This document shows, piece after piece, positions 51,784 to 63,689 of a DNA stretch of 64,000 bases. The notes beneath the pieces are model-generated. The model did not search any database, was not told where the DNA came from, and saw only the letters and a program-made list of their open reading frames with translations. A program made the position numbers and the translations under genes. Where the stretch lies: NCBI GenBank assembly GCA_013399855.1, contig VXAY01006825.1, forward strand, positions 267,889-331,888. Reading direction: 5' to 3'. Source of the DNA: Oxyruncus cristatus (taxonomy: Eukaryota > Chordata > Aves > Passeriformes > Cotingidae). Position 1 is the stretch's first letter. The number at the start of each line of letters is the position of its first letter.

Positions 51784-52370
51784 CGGTCCCGTTGGCCTCG
51801 CCGAGGATCGAGGGCGACAGGAACAAGTCCCTTCCCAACAATGTGCTGCAAGTCGTCGAGCAGGCGGCTGGGCACTTTCAGGCCAGCGTCCAGCTTCTCC
51901 TTATTGGCCTTCGTGAGTCTCTTGATCCTCACCAGGAGGTCGGGGCGGTTGTGTCGAAAGTGGGGGTTCCAGAAGTGGTGCCGAGGCCCATCAGGGCTGT
52001 CGGAACTGTCCCCCGCCGCGGCCGGCCCCAGCCTGTGCCCCAGCGCGGGGCCAGCCGGCCCCATCGTCAGCTTGTGGAACCCGTACAGGTTGAGCTGGCG
52101 GATGATGCTGCCGAAGTTCTTGGTTTTGAAGCCCTCCGCCTCCCCGGCGGCGCCGGGCCCCCCGCCCAGCAGCTCCCGCTCGAAGAGCGCCTGGTCGATG
52201 AGCAGCCCCTCGCCGCGGGCGTCCCAGCGCACGGAGCGGACGCGGGGGTTGTTCACCAGCAGCCACAGCTTGGCGGGAAAGGTGCAGGGCCGGGAGGCGG
52301 CGGGGAAGAGGCAGGGCCAGAGGGCGGTGGGGCCCGGGCGGAAGCCAGCGGGCAGCAGCGGCTCCGCCAT
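51784..52370 (-). CDS. HSF5: HSF5-like heat-shock factor, first coding exon (DNA-binding domain), partial
   Basis: Encodes 195 residues from MAEPLLPAG. Residues about 31-153 form an HSF-type winged-helix DNA-binding domain: FPAKLWLLVNNPRVRSVRWD, GEGLLIDQALFERELL, then FKTKNFGSIIRQLNLYGF (recognition helix) and FWNPHFRHNRPDLLVRIKRL. The RWD.RGEGLLID wording and the Gly/Ala-rich insert before FKTKNF are HSF5 hallmarks. The exon ends at a donor GTGAGA (51778-51783), as a genuine spliced copy would, so it is not a retrocopy. I chose the ATG at 52368-52370; an in-frame ATG 15 codons upstream exists but the context favours the later one. No later exons were recognised in the 10 kb downstream, so the gene may be truncated or have very diverged or distant exons. 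HSF5 acts in male meiosis in mammals. Confidence 0.82.
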
Positions 52371-52443
52371 CGCGCCTGTCGGCAACTGTCGCGACACGCG
52401 AGAGCGCGCGCCCAACGCCCCGGCACCGACAACGGCAGCCGCG

Positions 52444-52839
52444 NNNNNNNNNNNNNNNNNNNNNNNNNNNNNNNNNNNNNNNNNNNNNNNNNNNNNNNNN
52501 NNNNNNNNNNNNNNNNNNNNNNNNNNNNNNNNNNNNNNNNNNNNNNNNNNNNNNNNNNNNNNNNNNNNNNNNNNNNNNNNNNNNNNNNNNNNNNNNNNNN
52601 NNNNNNNNNNNNNNNNNNNNNNNNNNNNNNNNNNNNNNNNNNNNNNNNNNNNNNNNNNNNNNNNNNNNNNNNNNNNNNNNNNNNNNNNNNNNNNNNNNNN
52701 NNNNNNNNNNNNNNNNNNNNNNNNNNNNNNNNNNNNNNNNNNNNNNNNNNNNNNNNNNNNNNNNNNNNNNNNNNNNNNNNNNNNNNNNNNNNNNNNNNNN
52801 NNNNNNNNNNNNNNNNNNNNNNNNNNNNNNNNNNNNNNN
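52444..52839. other. Assembly gap (396 N) upstream of the HSF5-like exon
   Basis: GC-rich on the HSF5-like side and retroviral on the other. Hides the HSF5-like promoter and any ERV internal sequence. Confidence 0.99.
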
Positions 52840-52840
52840 T

Positions 52841-52857
52841 GCCCTCAGTGTCACCAA
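52841..52857 (-). promoter_or_regulatory. Retroviral primer-binding site candidate
   Basis: On the minus strand TGGTGACACTGAGGGCA follows the LTR end (CCCGACATT) at the normal spacing. The matching tRNA was not determined. Confidence 0.6.
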
Positions 52858-52859
52858 AA

Positions 52860-53345
52860 TGTCGGGAAGAACAAAACTCTCTAGCACCGTAATTTCGGTA
52901 TTAGAAGGTAGGCATTACTTTATTTCAGCATTGGCAGTGTGTGGGGATCACTCCTAACACACGGACGCGACGTTTCAAAGCTGTCATTTATCCAGGCAAA
53001 CCATATATATATTCATCTAAATTCCCGGAATTCTCCTCCCCCGTCTCAGGAATCATTTACATAGATAAAGCTGTACACCTTAATAGCTGGGCATACTCAT
53101 ACAGTTTGGGCAATTGTCTCAAGAGGGTCTCTGGTGGTCACCTGGGGAATAGCCCCCACCTCACTTTATCCTCTCGTGGTCACAAGTCGCCTGAGAACAT
53201 GACTCCGGAGCTGGTTCATGTCCTGCTGGCTTGGTTGAGCAATTTGTCTCCTGGGCAGGAAACTTTTATAGTTTATGAAACTTTAAATAACGGGTCTCAG
53301 TTTCTCTCGTCTCAGTTGAGATACTGCAAACAATATGCCTTTTGA
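52860..53345 (-). mobile_element. ERV 5' LTR on the minus strand
   Basis: Read on the minus strand it has a TATA-like run (ATATATATATG near 53002-53013), AATAAA at 52919-52924, a U5-like segment ending CCCGACA and then the primer-binding site. The upstream (U3) edge is approximate. The 134-codon plus-strand open frame across it is spurious. Confidence 0.7.
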
Positions 53346-53369
53346 GTTTTTATGTCATCAGTTCCCCGT

Positions 53370-53640
53370 GGTCCCCTCAGCGCCCCCAGGCCAGACCCCA
53401 GTGCCCTCAGCCCATCCCTCGTGCCCTCAGCCCCTGCCAGCCATCAGTGTCCCCAGCCCTCACCTCAGTCCCCTCAGTCCTCCCTTCTGCCCCCACCATC
53501 CCACAGCCTCCAGCCTCCAGCCTCCCCGAGCTACCTCTCAGCCTCCTGAGCCACCCACGACCCCCTCAGCCTCACCGTCCATTCAGTGGCTCCCTGGTCC
53601 CTTCAGTCCCAGTGTCCCAGGAGGATGGTGCCCTGGTGCC
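53370..53640. repeat. C-rich CCTCAG-type degenerate minisatellite
   Basis: Imperfect repeats of GCCCTCAGCCC/CCCCTCAG with strong C on the plus strand. It produces long Pro/Ser-rich open frames (53335-53916 and others) that are low-complexity artefacts. Confidence 0.75.
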
Positions 53641-54330
53641 ACCAGCAGCTTGTACGGCTCGCATGAGGGGATGAGGGCCCCAGCCAGAAGGGGTTCAGAC
53701 CTAATGAGACCTACAGAAAAACTGCTTGGCAGCCCCCGTGCCAGTGAAAGGGAATCCCTGCCCAGCTGTGGGCACAGCAGGCCAGCTGTGCTCACCCCGG
53801 TGCTGCGCACTGTGTGGGTCGATGGTAGCACAGCTCATCGACTGCTCCTCAGGCGCAAAGATCACCTATGCCAGGTGCATCAGAGCATCACCTCTGTCTT
53901 GAAGCAGTGCTGGTAAGATCCTCGTCACAGCAGGAAAAAAAAAAAATCAGCAAGGAATCTCCTGTGGCAGAACAAAGGGAATAAGAGTGAGGTGGTCACC
54001 CTAAAATGGGTTAAAGGACTTTCATAAAGGCCTCAGAGACGCTTATGCTCTTGACTCAGAATGCGAAAGGGGAGTGGTCAAACGTAAATCAGAAGCTGGT
54101 TTCAATGTCTGGGGCAGAGTTATCTTAACAAAATGCAACACAATTGCTGGAATGCTGTATGGATGACTAATTGCCTCTGTTCCATGGAATATCTGCTTGC
54201 CAGGTGCTGCATTTTTATCTATCATAACTTACTCTGGGGCCATAATTATGAAATTATAAAGAAAGGCTCACAGACCCCTATTTTAATGCAAGTGATAATC
54301 AGAACCTGCTTTTATGCCTTGATCTTCCAG
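53641..54330. other. Unassigned interval
   Basis: A plus-strand open frame continues to 53916 with non-repetitive sequence, followed by an A-run at 53935. No family recognised. Confidence 0.4.
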
Positions 54331-54339
54331 AAGATCTTC

Positions 54340-54520
54340 TTCAATCGTTTTGTTTTGTGGTTGGTTTGTTTTTTGTGCTTTATTTGTTTGTTTTTCTTGT
54401 TTTGTTGTTGTTTGGGGGGTTGTTTTTTATTGTTTGGGATGTTCTTTGGTTTTGGTTGGGTTTTTTTGGTTGGTTGGTTTTTTTGGTGGTGGTGGTGGTT
54501 TGTTTTTTTTTTTTTTAAAT
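54340..54520. repeat. G/T-rich low-complexity tract
   Basis: About 180 bases almost wholly of T and G on the plus strand (TTTG, GGTT, GGTGGTGGT). The open frames across it, Phe/Val/Trp-rich or His/Lys-rich, are artefacts of composition. Confidence 0.9.
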
Positions 54521-54736
54521 GCATGCTGACTAACTTTGGGATTGAAGGTAAATTCCTTCTATAATATGGGTTATGGAAGAGACTGGCCTTCAGTCAGCAA
54601 TATGTCAGTGAGACACAGCTGAGCCATTATTAATCAAAAGAGGAACAGCCCTGTAATATGTGACCGGTCTCTGGCCAGTACCACCAAATTAGCCCAGATT
54701 GACAAGAAGGTACTGAAGAGTGAAGAGTTTAATCCT

Positions 54737-55096
54737 TTGTACAGTATTGCATGGACTTTGGGATCACTATCATGGCAAGTAGTTTGTGTTTCCAGCAGAA
54801 GAGATCTATGTGCAAAATGCACATGCGGTGGGGACAGCACGTCCACTGTCATCTGCAAATATTGTGGCTCTCTGCTCCATTTCACCTTAGCTATGGATAC
54901 TTGTAGGGGCTGTGGGATTAAAGCTTACAGAAGAATATCTACCAAACAGTCTAACTGGGCTAGCACTTTTGCTCTTGCCCTGAAAAAACTGATTATTCCC
55001 TGGATTCACAGCAGGAAAATCAGACAAACCTGCATAAACACTGCTGACTGCTGCTCTCTGCCCTGGTTCCAGCCAGATAGGGTGGAGGTTGGATAA
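54737..55096 (+). CDS. Unassigned Cys-rich open frame (zinc-ribbon-like)
   Basis: A 119-codon frame with three CxxC pairs: CAKC (in RDLCAKCTCGG), CKYC (in VICKYCGSLLHF) and CRGC (in DTCRGCGIKAY), spaced like paired zinc ribbons. A strong acceptor (GTTTGTGTTTCCAG) lies immediately before the Cys-rich part. I cannot name a family. It may be an exon, a gene remnant or chance. Confidence 0.3.
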   Translation: MYSIAWTLGSLSWQVVCVSSRRDLCAKCTCGGDSTSTVICKYCGSLLHFTLAMDTCRGCGIKAYRRISTKQSNWASTFALALKKLIIPWIHSRKIRQTCINTADCCSLPWFQPDRVEVG

Positions 55097-57179
55097 ACTC
55101 ACAGACGGATGTTGGGTCAAGCATGTATAATGATTTTGCCTGCAGATGTGGAGCAGGAGGTACAGTGGCTCTGTAGCTGGCAGGAGTGTAGCAGAGCAGC
55201 AGCCAGCACCAATTCCATCAGTGAAACTTTACTAAGAACAGTTGCTCTGAGTTTACAAACAGGTGATCTGGCACACAGCCAGTGCAGAAATGCAGCTTTG
55301 CTGTCCTTCTTCTAAGCCACATCACACAGAAGCTTGCAATTTAGAGCCCCACTGAAGATCTCTGTGAAGTTAGTCACGGAAAAGGGTTCAACTTGCTTTG
55401 TAAGAAACAGGCCTAAAAAACTGCAAGAGGTTTCAAAACAATATTTCGTCATGCTGGAGTTCTCACACATGAGGGGTCTTCTATCTTTAACAAAATAAGC
55501 AAACCAAGAATGCTCAGTCTGCTCAGGCACACACTGACATCTTCAAAGGCACTGAGGTGTCCATTACAATCAGCTGGAAGCAATGTCTGAGACTTTTTCT
55601 AAGGGCTAATCAAAAATCTCTGATTTGCAAACTGTCTTGAGCAAATTGCTGCTTACTCAGGCAAATGCTTGAAAACTGATTGCACATTACAATGGTATAG
55701 CTACATCCAGATTTACCTGTGGAGATCATTTATCACCTCAAATAGCTGCAGAATCAGAACAGATGTCTGGGATGCTAAAGTCAGGTTAATTTTACTTACA
55801 CTGTAGTTCATAGCCTTTCAACGGTTCTTTCTTCTCACATGCCCTGCTGCCCCATCTTTGTCATTTCAGAAGCAAAAACACAGTCACTAGTCTAATGGCA
55901 GAAGGTTCCTAAAATCAATCTTCTTTTCATAAAGTAAACCATAGCTGTGCCATCCCTCATTTTCTTCTATAAAACAGACATGACTGCATTTTCTTATTTA
56001 TTAAGGCCATTAAGATGAACACAGGGAGGGGTGGAAACACTCAGGTGTTATCATGGGACTGTACAATACAAATATATTTTCTTGCTGCCGCACCAGTCTA
56101 CATTTCAGAAGTCTGAAAACATCTGAAAACCACCCACTTCCACAAAGAGCTTTCACTCTGAAAGTCTTTGTGGCTATCCACATCTGTTCTACATGAGATA
56201 AGATTCATAAAGACATGATATCAACAAACTTTAAGAGGTTGTGATAATGCCTAGAGGAATGAAATCCATATAAGGCTTTGATCTGTCTAACTTGCATGGA
56301 TTGCAAGATGTGGTCACTCACAAGCCTTGCAATGAGGTAATCCTTGGCACAGTCAGCCCAAGCCATGCTCAGACCACGTGTGAGAGCTGCGTGCCTGTCC
56401 TGCTGCTCTGCCTGTGCTGCTCCCATATGTCTTCTGACGACCCCTGCTCAGCCTCACCACTCACAATTCCAAATTTCCCCAGAACACTGCCTTATGGAGA
56501 GTGATAGACAGGTTCATCTGTACTGGAAATGTGGTTATCAAATCAGTAGGGAAAGCAAGAATGGAGTCCCTTATCTGTCCTGTACCTTTGCCATTCTCCA
56601 GCATACATTACAGGCTGTGTCCTAGGCCAGGTCAGTGCCTGTGGTTAAGGACATCAAAGCACAACAACAAAGCTGATGTGGTGCAGTGCAATGGTCCCCA
56701 ACACCTCCGCTGGACTTGCAAGCCTCTGCCAGGCAACGCAAACTTTGGCCAATTAAGGACAAGTAACAGGCAGTGAGATCCCACTGGGCAGCTGCATTGG
56801 TCGTGGTGGGTGCAGAGCTTAGGGAGGCAGTGGCTCACACAGATCTAAACTGCACAAGTGGTCACTCGCATCCACCTCAGTCCCCATGGCAGAACTTACA
56901 TGCCTAAAGGATATTCACCTGCAAGCCTGTGGGAGAGGCCTCGCTTCCGACCCCTCTGCTGAGAGTGGTGCAGAACACTATTAACCTTTCCCAGGACCTA
57001 AAAGGCAACGAGGAGCAAAGCAGGCATCCTCAGCAGTGACAATGCCACTCTGCTCTGTTTTGCCCTTCTCTACCCTTGCACAGACTCAAGAGGGCCAGTC
57101 CTGCCTGTCAGCACGTTTCACAACACAGGTGCAATTCCCCTCAGGAGTAGACTGCTGTCAGTTTGTCTCTGATATGGGA
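55097..57179. other. Interval without recognised genes
   Basis: No gene or RNA identified. Moderately GC-rich near 56300-57100, with frames of 60-90 codons on both strands and no family resemblance. Confidence 0.5.
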
Positions 57180-57245
57180 TGCCCAGGGAGGTTGGAACTA
57201 GATGATCTTTAAGGTCCCTCCAATCCAAACCATTCTATATCAATG
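57180..57245 (+). mobile_element. CR1 3' terminal fragment
   Basis: GGAGGTTGGAACTAGATG, ATCTTTAAGGTCCCTCC and AACCATTCTAT form a short CR1 terminus. CTATATCAATGG is then repeated shortly downstream. Confidence 0.85.
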
Positions 57246-59890
57246 GTTTCTAAATGGTTTCTAATCCAACCTGACTATATCAATGGAGATGGCTTTAGGG
57301 GGAACCTAACACCTATGTGGAGATCTTTGAGAAGATGGAGCCAGGTTGTCTACTGAGGTGGCCAACAGAAGAATGTGAGACTATGGTGTAGCTAAAACAG
57401 AGGGCCAACTACCCCATCAAAGCTGCACTAAACTAAAATGGACTTCTTTTGAACTCAGACAAAAGGCATAGCTTTGTAAGTATATATAACCTGCCAAAAA
57501 CAGTATTGCCATTGGTATGAACAGGCTACAGGTATCAATGCAGACTATGCAAGGCCTTTTATATACATATATATATACACACACACTCACAGCCCTCAGT
57601 ATTATTTTTAAATATTAGACATTTTTTGCATGAAGAATGAGGATAAATGCCTGCCTCCTTACATGTGTAAGGTCTAAACACAGAGACTGTTATTCCAAAA
57701 ACTGTGCAGAAAAAAGGTGTTGGAATTAGTGCTGGATCAAAGCAAACTTCTAATTGCATCTAAAAAATCACAACTTCATTAAAAAAAAAAAAGAAACTCT
57801 GTATCTATTTCAGTTTACTTTAAGCTTAGTTGCTTTACTGTTTGTGACACTCTATGTTCAGGATGCTAAACTTTCTCAAAGAGACTCCTGTATAAAGTCT
57901 CAAAGCCATTTGCCTGAAGTTATGCAGCAAGAATCCTGCACATAGTGAGAGCTCCTTTCTCACCCACAAAACACTTCTGGAAAACCAATACGTTTATGGT
58001 AAGTTACTTTAAAAAGTACAGCTAAGAAATAAACTTATTACCTTCAAAAAAGTTCTAGTTTCCTCAGAATCTAATATTGGAAATACAACAGATGCAGTGG
58101 CTATTCATACTGCATAACTGATTAGGAAAACATCTTCTGAATGAATATTTACTCTGAAGAGTAAATATAATATTCCAAGGTATTACAGAATGATTTGTGT
58201 CGGAAGAGACCTTTGAAGCTCATCTAGCTCCAAGCCCCCTGCCAAGGGCAGAGACACCTTCTACCAGCCCAGACTGATGAAAGCACCATCCAATCTGACC
58301 TTGAAAAGTTAATGGGTTTATACCAGCAAAACCCCCCTGACATTATGGATCTTCTTTTTCTTAGACTACTGCTATCTCAGTGGCAAATATCCTTCAACAC
58401 TCAGATACACGCTTGTTTAAATGAAATTACAACAGCTGGAATAATGTTCCATAAAAATTATAACAAATTTCTTAAATTTATGAAACATAATGAGTAAATG
58501 CAATAAAGGTTCAGGAATAAGAGGACATTAAATTAGGAAGAAATAAAAAGAACAATTCATATGGTACTTTTACATACTCACTTGAAACTAATTCTTCTCT
58601 CCATAACTTTTCCTGATATTAGATGATTGCTATTTAGTTAAAACATTTAATCACCAGGAAAAGGCATTTGCCTCACAGAGTGACTTATTTCTAAGTAAAA
58701 GAACTCATTCATAACAGCTGCTGGTGTTATGTTGCCAGTTCTCCTCATCCTGTCCACCAAGACAAAATACTTTTCCTCTTAAGGTTTTCCTGGCCTTTGT
58801 GGTTAAGAAGAAGATGTTTAAATTAATATTTAATAGTTACTACTGAACAGTTTTAGAACAAAGATAACCTGGCACAGTTATCTACACCAAATGTCTTTCA
58901 CTTTTTGTTCCCTACAACTGTATCACATTTTAAAAACAGATCAGCACCTACTGCATGCAGACAGCGAATGCCAAAAACAAATTTCCAAGTAATTCACATC
59001 CTTCCACATCATCTTGTCTTTTGCCATTAATGAAAATACAAAATGAAAGAAACACAGCCTCACCAATAGCAGGCTTCAAACATGCCTGCTTACTTATTAC
59101 TTACACCACACCACCTGTTCCTTCAGCTGATTTGGGACACTCCTTCAAACACCAGACACAACAAAGAATGCTTACCCCACACAACTAAAGGCAATGTAAA
59201 CATTCCTCAGTAACGGTTAACCAAGGCTGGTACACTCACACAGAAAAAGACATTTCCCAAAGACACTGACTCAAGCCTGGAAATTATATACAGGCAACAG
59301 TCTCGGGTTAGTACATAATCTGACCTTTGAAGGCACAGCTGCTTATTACCATGCACCTGTCAGGGTGCTGGTCTGTCAGTCTCAAAACAGAGCTCTGCTT
59401 TCATTTGCAGCCATGCAACTTAACAAATAAAACATGTAATCACAAGCAGATCAAGAGTCACGGACTGCAAGCAGTGTAAAAAGAATACTGCGGTGTGGAA
59501 AGACGCCTGGAGATCCTGTGGAAAGGTGTCTGGGGGTAAAATCGGTGAAAACTGAGAAGCTATATTCACATCCTAATGGAAGTTATAATGGTACAGAAAT
59601 TACAGAATAAAATGCAGCTGCTACTCTCTGGATGGAATGTGCTTGGCAGCCCCGTAACGATTCCCCATACAACAATAAGCATTTGGTATGGGGGATGGAA
59701 CGGAGGGTGGAGTACAACAGAGACACCATGGCCAGCCTCTAGAAATCCTTGCAGGGAGAGGAACTTGATAGTACTTTGCAGCTGATAAACTGCATAGGAC
59801 CTGTCAGCCAAGGGACACAGGAGAAGATTAGCTGCTGAGTTAACAACTCGCAAAATCTCTCTCCTTGGATGAACTTGGATCATTACAGCC
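57246..59890. other. Interval without recognised genes apart from a CR1 fragment
   Basis: AT-rich; (TA)/(CA) dinucleotide run at 57560-57590; CR1 at 58183-58310. No gene seen. Confidence 0.5.
58183..58310 (-). mobile_element. CR1 3' fragment
   Basis: Plus-strand ACAGAATGATTTGTGTCGG, CCCCCTGCCAAGGGCAG and CATCCAATCTGACCTTG are reverse-complement CR1. Confidence 0.85.
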
Positions 59891-59894
59891 TAGT

Positions 59895-60246
59895 TGTAAT
59901 ATTAACACACACCTCCATTTCGAAGTTCCCCACTGCCAAGGTACGACCACCCCACACTGGGCACATGCCCTGTATTTTTTTGACTAAACCAGTAATAAAG
60001 GTATGCATCACTAAAGTCACTCAAGCTCTACCTAAAGAAATAGTATGAAAGTAAGTTAAGAATGGGGGAAAAGTTAGGGAAGACTCCATCCTAACTGCTG
60101 GCATCAGCCAATGGGATGAACCTGTCTTCCCCCCACAGGAACACCCACTGTGTAAGACCCATACTCTGTGCATCCTGAATACCTTCTGGGGATTAGAGCA
60201 TGTCTGTGTATTGCTTTGAATGCATTTTTGCAGTCAGATACTATCG
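59895..60246 (+). mobile_element. LTR-like block with possible primer-binding site
   Basis: Starts near TGTAATATTAACAC and ends before TTGGCAACCCTAAAACC, which resembles a primer-binding site. Shares a segment with 46815-46850. The following 60262-60600 may be leader sequence. Orientation and ends are tentative. Confidence 0.4.
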
Positions 60247-60599
60247 TTGGCAACCCTAAAACCTTAACCTGTCACAGTTTTGTATTCATAAAGAGTGTTA
60301 TCCCATAACTTGTTAGTGTGAGTCCTCCACAGGCGCTGGCAGCCGCCAGCAGCAGGTAACATGCTCGAATAAAGTGCGAAGACCCACTGAGGGGTCTCCC
60401 TTATACTGCTGGCATATTTCCCTGAATAAGGCAGCAGAACTGCTGATCCAGTGGGACTGTTCGGTGAAGGGTCTCCATAATGGGACACTCACAAACCGGT
60501 TGGGCACACAGGGTCTCAGCTTTCCTGTGGCGCTGACAGACAAATAAAACAATACGGGTTGAGGAAAACTCCCCACACTAAGGGTCAAGGAAATCTCCC

Positions 60600-61740
60600 C
60601 TTTTCACATGACATGTGGTTTAGAACAATTTGTGCCAATTTTAAAAGATTACTGCTATATATTCAGTCAGCCTCAAGATTACGTGTCATGCTGCAATAAC
60701 AAGTGACTAGAACAAGTTTCTTCTTGTACTAACTGGTGTAACAGACACAGCCAAGTTTCAAAAGCATAACTTCGTTTTATAAAATAGCTTGAAACAGAAG
60801 GACAAGTTTGTATTTTTAATTATGGGATCTAGTATTTTCTGATACACAAGCCACCTCATCCAAACAACCACCTCTGTCTGCGATCTCACTAGTAATACCT
60901 CCTCTAAGTATTAATGGCACAATTTAAAGCCTCATCAGTAACTAAAACTGGCACCCAGAAGGTGTAAAGAATTTCTCTACATATATGTAGAGATTCTTGC
61001 TTTCTTCTGTGCCACTGCTGAAACAGGTCCATTGCCTGATAAAGCAAAATGGTACTTTCTTCCTTGTTCTAACATCCTGTATTTCTTTCACAGTTTCTGC
61101 ATCTCTCAGGATCATAACCAGTTTTCCACTTAAGGAGAAATTCTACTGCTTCGAGGTTCCTTTCTGGGTAACAAGAGTCGTTGAGCTGATATCCCTTGAC
61201 TTTACAGACTGTACTGTCCCATGTGCATCCAAAGGAAGGGGAAATGTTAAGAGCATGAGCCAATGGAAACCTTACCAACAACCGCAAGCAAGGAGTGCAA
61301 ACTCCAGAAGCCAATCACCCACAGCAGAATCCACTCACATATTTGACTTTAAAATACTGTACACTATGCTATGCGATGCAGTCTACACTCTTATTGAGCT
61401 CTATACTTACTTACCATTATTAAATCACAGACAATAACAGAGGAGGTTCAGACAAATGCAGTGGTGATAGAGGAAGTACAAACAGTACAGATAAACTGAG
61501 TGCTGTAACAGCAGCCAGTCCTGCTGGACAGTCTAATGACACATCCGAACTCAGCTTAATTTTTGACCACGCAGTTTGATCAGGGGTATTTTATCACCTT
61601 AAAATACACATATAAAGTGCATATTTCATTCTCCACTAAAATACTTCCCAAAAAATATTCTCTTAACGATAAGAAAAGTAGATGGTATCCAAAACTAGAT
61701 TTTTCAGGGTTTCTTGTTGTTTGTTTGTGTTATTTAAATT
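60600..61740. other. Interval without recognised genes
   Basis: No gene or RNA identified; the 146-codon plus-strand frame at 60997-61437 has no family resemblance. Confidence 0.45.
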
Positions 61741-61880
61741 ACAGAATCATTTATGTTGGAAAAGAACTCTAAGGTCATGAAGTCCAACCATTAACCTGGT
61801 TCTGCCAAGCCCACCACTAAACTGTGTCCCTAAGCACTGCATTTATGGGTCTTTTAAATACCTCCAGGGTTGGTGACTCA
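61741..61880 (-). mobile_element. CR1 3' fragment
   Basis: Plus-strand ACAGAATCATTTATGTTGG, AAGGTCATGAAGTCCAACC and TACCTCCAGGGTTGGTGAC are a well-preserved reverse-complement CR1 terminus. Confidence 0.92.
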
Positions 61881-63600
61881 ATAATAATCAGAAAAGAAAC
61901 AGCAACCTCCATTCAGGATGTATTTAAAGAATCACAGTGACTACAAACAATTTTTTTTTTTCCCAAACATACCCAGTACATTAGCTGTGGGAGATATATT
62001 TAAGTAGTAAGTTTGAAAAGAAAGTAATTTTCATCACTTCAATGTGAAGCAAGGAGAAAAAAAAAAGTCAACACTTCAAATTATGTCAGTTTCTTTTATT
62101 GCTTAAATAGCATGTACCTTACCAACAACAACAAAGGCACTACAGTATGATCCATTCTGTTCAAGATTTGTAAGAAAAGTTTTTCTTTCCACATGAAAAT
62201 TGTCCATCTTAGGTGAGAAAACATAAATATTAGTAAGATCATTCTAATGAGCAGATACTAGTGCTAGAACAACACACTACATTAGCAGTACTAGTAACAG
62301 GGTATGCCATCTAGCTGTTTGGAGATTTTTTCTCTCACCTAAGCCACAAAGTCTTCAAGCAGCAAGTTACCGAACTGCCAGATAGCATTAAAAATACTTG
62401 TGTTACCCATAGGGTCTTATAGGGCATAGCTTGAACATGTTCATATGAAAAGCAAAGATGAAAGAAGACAGCTTGAACCTGAAAACAGGTTTGCAAAATT
62501 CCCCTCTTTTAGTAACAAGGATACACTGATGCACCCTCACCCACAACTTTCAAAAGTGGTAAACTACAGTCCAGCGTTGTTGAGCATAAAAAAATTCAAC
62601 ATATCCACACTATAGCATCGAAGTTTTCAGTTGTGTCCCATGTGAGCCCTTCCATTAATATATATATATTAAAAAAACCCTAAAACCAAATCAAATTGAT
62701 AACTTTGAATTTCCCTCTGCTTCCAGCAGGTCTGTCTTTCACATGCATGCAAGAATATATGTGTATGAAAGGAAAGACCAAAAGAACAGTACCTACAGAT
62801 CATTCTCCTAAGTAATATAGTGCAAGAGAGAAGCACATTTCAACTGTGATTAGTGATCAGTTTATGTCACTCATGTCTTCTTAAATGATATATTAGATGA
62901 CTAAAATCACAAATTCATATACCAGTACTAATAATACTGGAATATGAACTGATTTATTTACACTGCTGACTGAAAAAGAGGCGCGACTGTACAGCATCTA
63001 TCAATTCCTTCAGTAGTTACTGAGATTGACTTTGAAAAATCAAAGCTACAACAAGCATTTTATGTCTAGAACAGCTCAGGATTGGCTTCATATTCACCCA
63101 CCTCACTGACAGCATTTCTAATTACTTTCTATACATCCAGCAATTTCAGTTGTTTTTTTCACAGTCTTACCACCACACAGATTCCAGCAGTTTGGTTTAT
63201 TTTGAAATGTCAGTTGTTCTAATACCCTGTAAACACCGAAATCTGAAAGAACGATTGCTTTTGAGAAAGCCAATAAAGGTGTGCATGCAGATATCACCTG
63301 TGCAACTTAAGAGAGTTTATCTACAAATAGTAGAGCCAGAGCGAATTACTTCACGGCTAAAAGCACTACCCTTTTGGACCACTTTGGACTTCGCCAGCAG
63401 CACAGTGCATCCCAAGGCACTCCCGTGCTCTGCTGCCCCCTCAGCACAGCGGTCCAGCTACTCCTGGCAGCCTCAGAGCAAAACAAACGCAGTTCTGTCT
63501 TACGGCTAAACAGACTGGCCTCCATTACCTTCTTCCCTTTCCGCTTGGTTATTCTGCCTCTCCCATTTGTCTCCATAGGAAGAAATCAAGTCCTGGTCCT
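61881..63600. other. AT-rich interval before the right-edge CpG region
   Basis: No gene identified. Near 63527-63574 the minus strand has an ATG-initiated frame (METNGRGRITKRKGKK) followed by a GTAATG donor-like site, not assignable to a family. Confidence 0.4.
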
Positions 63601-63689
63601 TCAGGTGAGGGGGAAAGACCTCTTCTGACAATCTCTGGCTGAAGTTACAAACCCAGAAACGGGGACAAGAAACGACCCTGACACTGCAG

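Noticed and set aside
51612..52884. Plus-strand open frames of 347-426 codons across 51.6-52.9 kb
   Set aside because: They are antisense shadows of the GC-rich HSF5-like exon and run through the N gap; the minus-strand frame carries a real protein domain.
53335..53916. 193-codon Pro/Ser-rich plus-strand frame
   Set aside because: Mostly a degenerate CCTCAG repeat; the non-repetitive end has no recognisable domain.
54133..54564. 143-codon frame rich in Phe and Trp resembling a membrane protein
   Set aside because: It is the translation of a G/T low-complexity tract.
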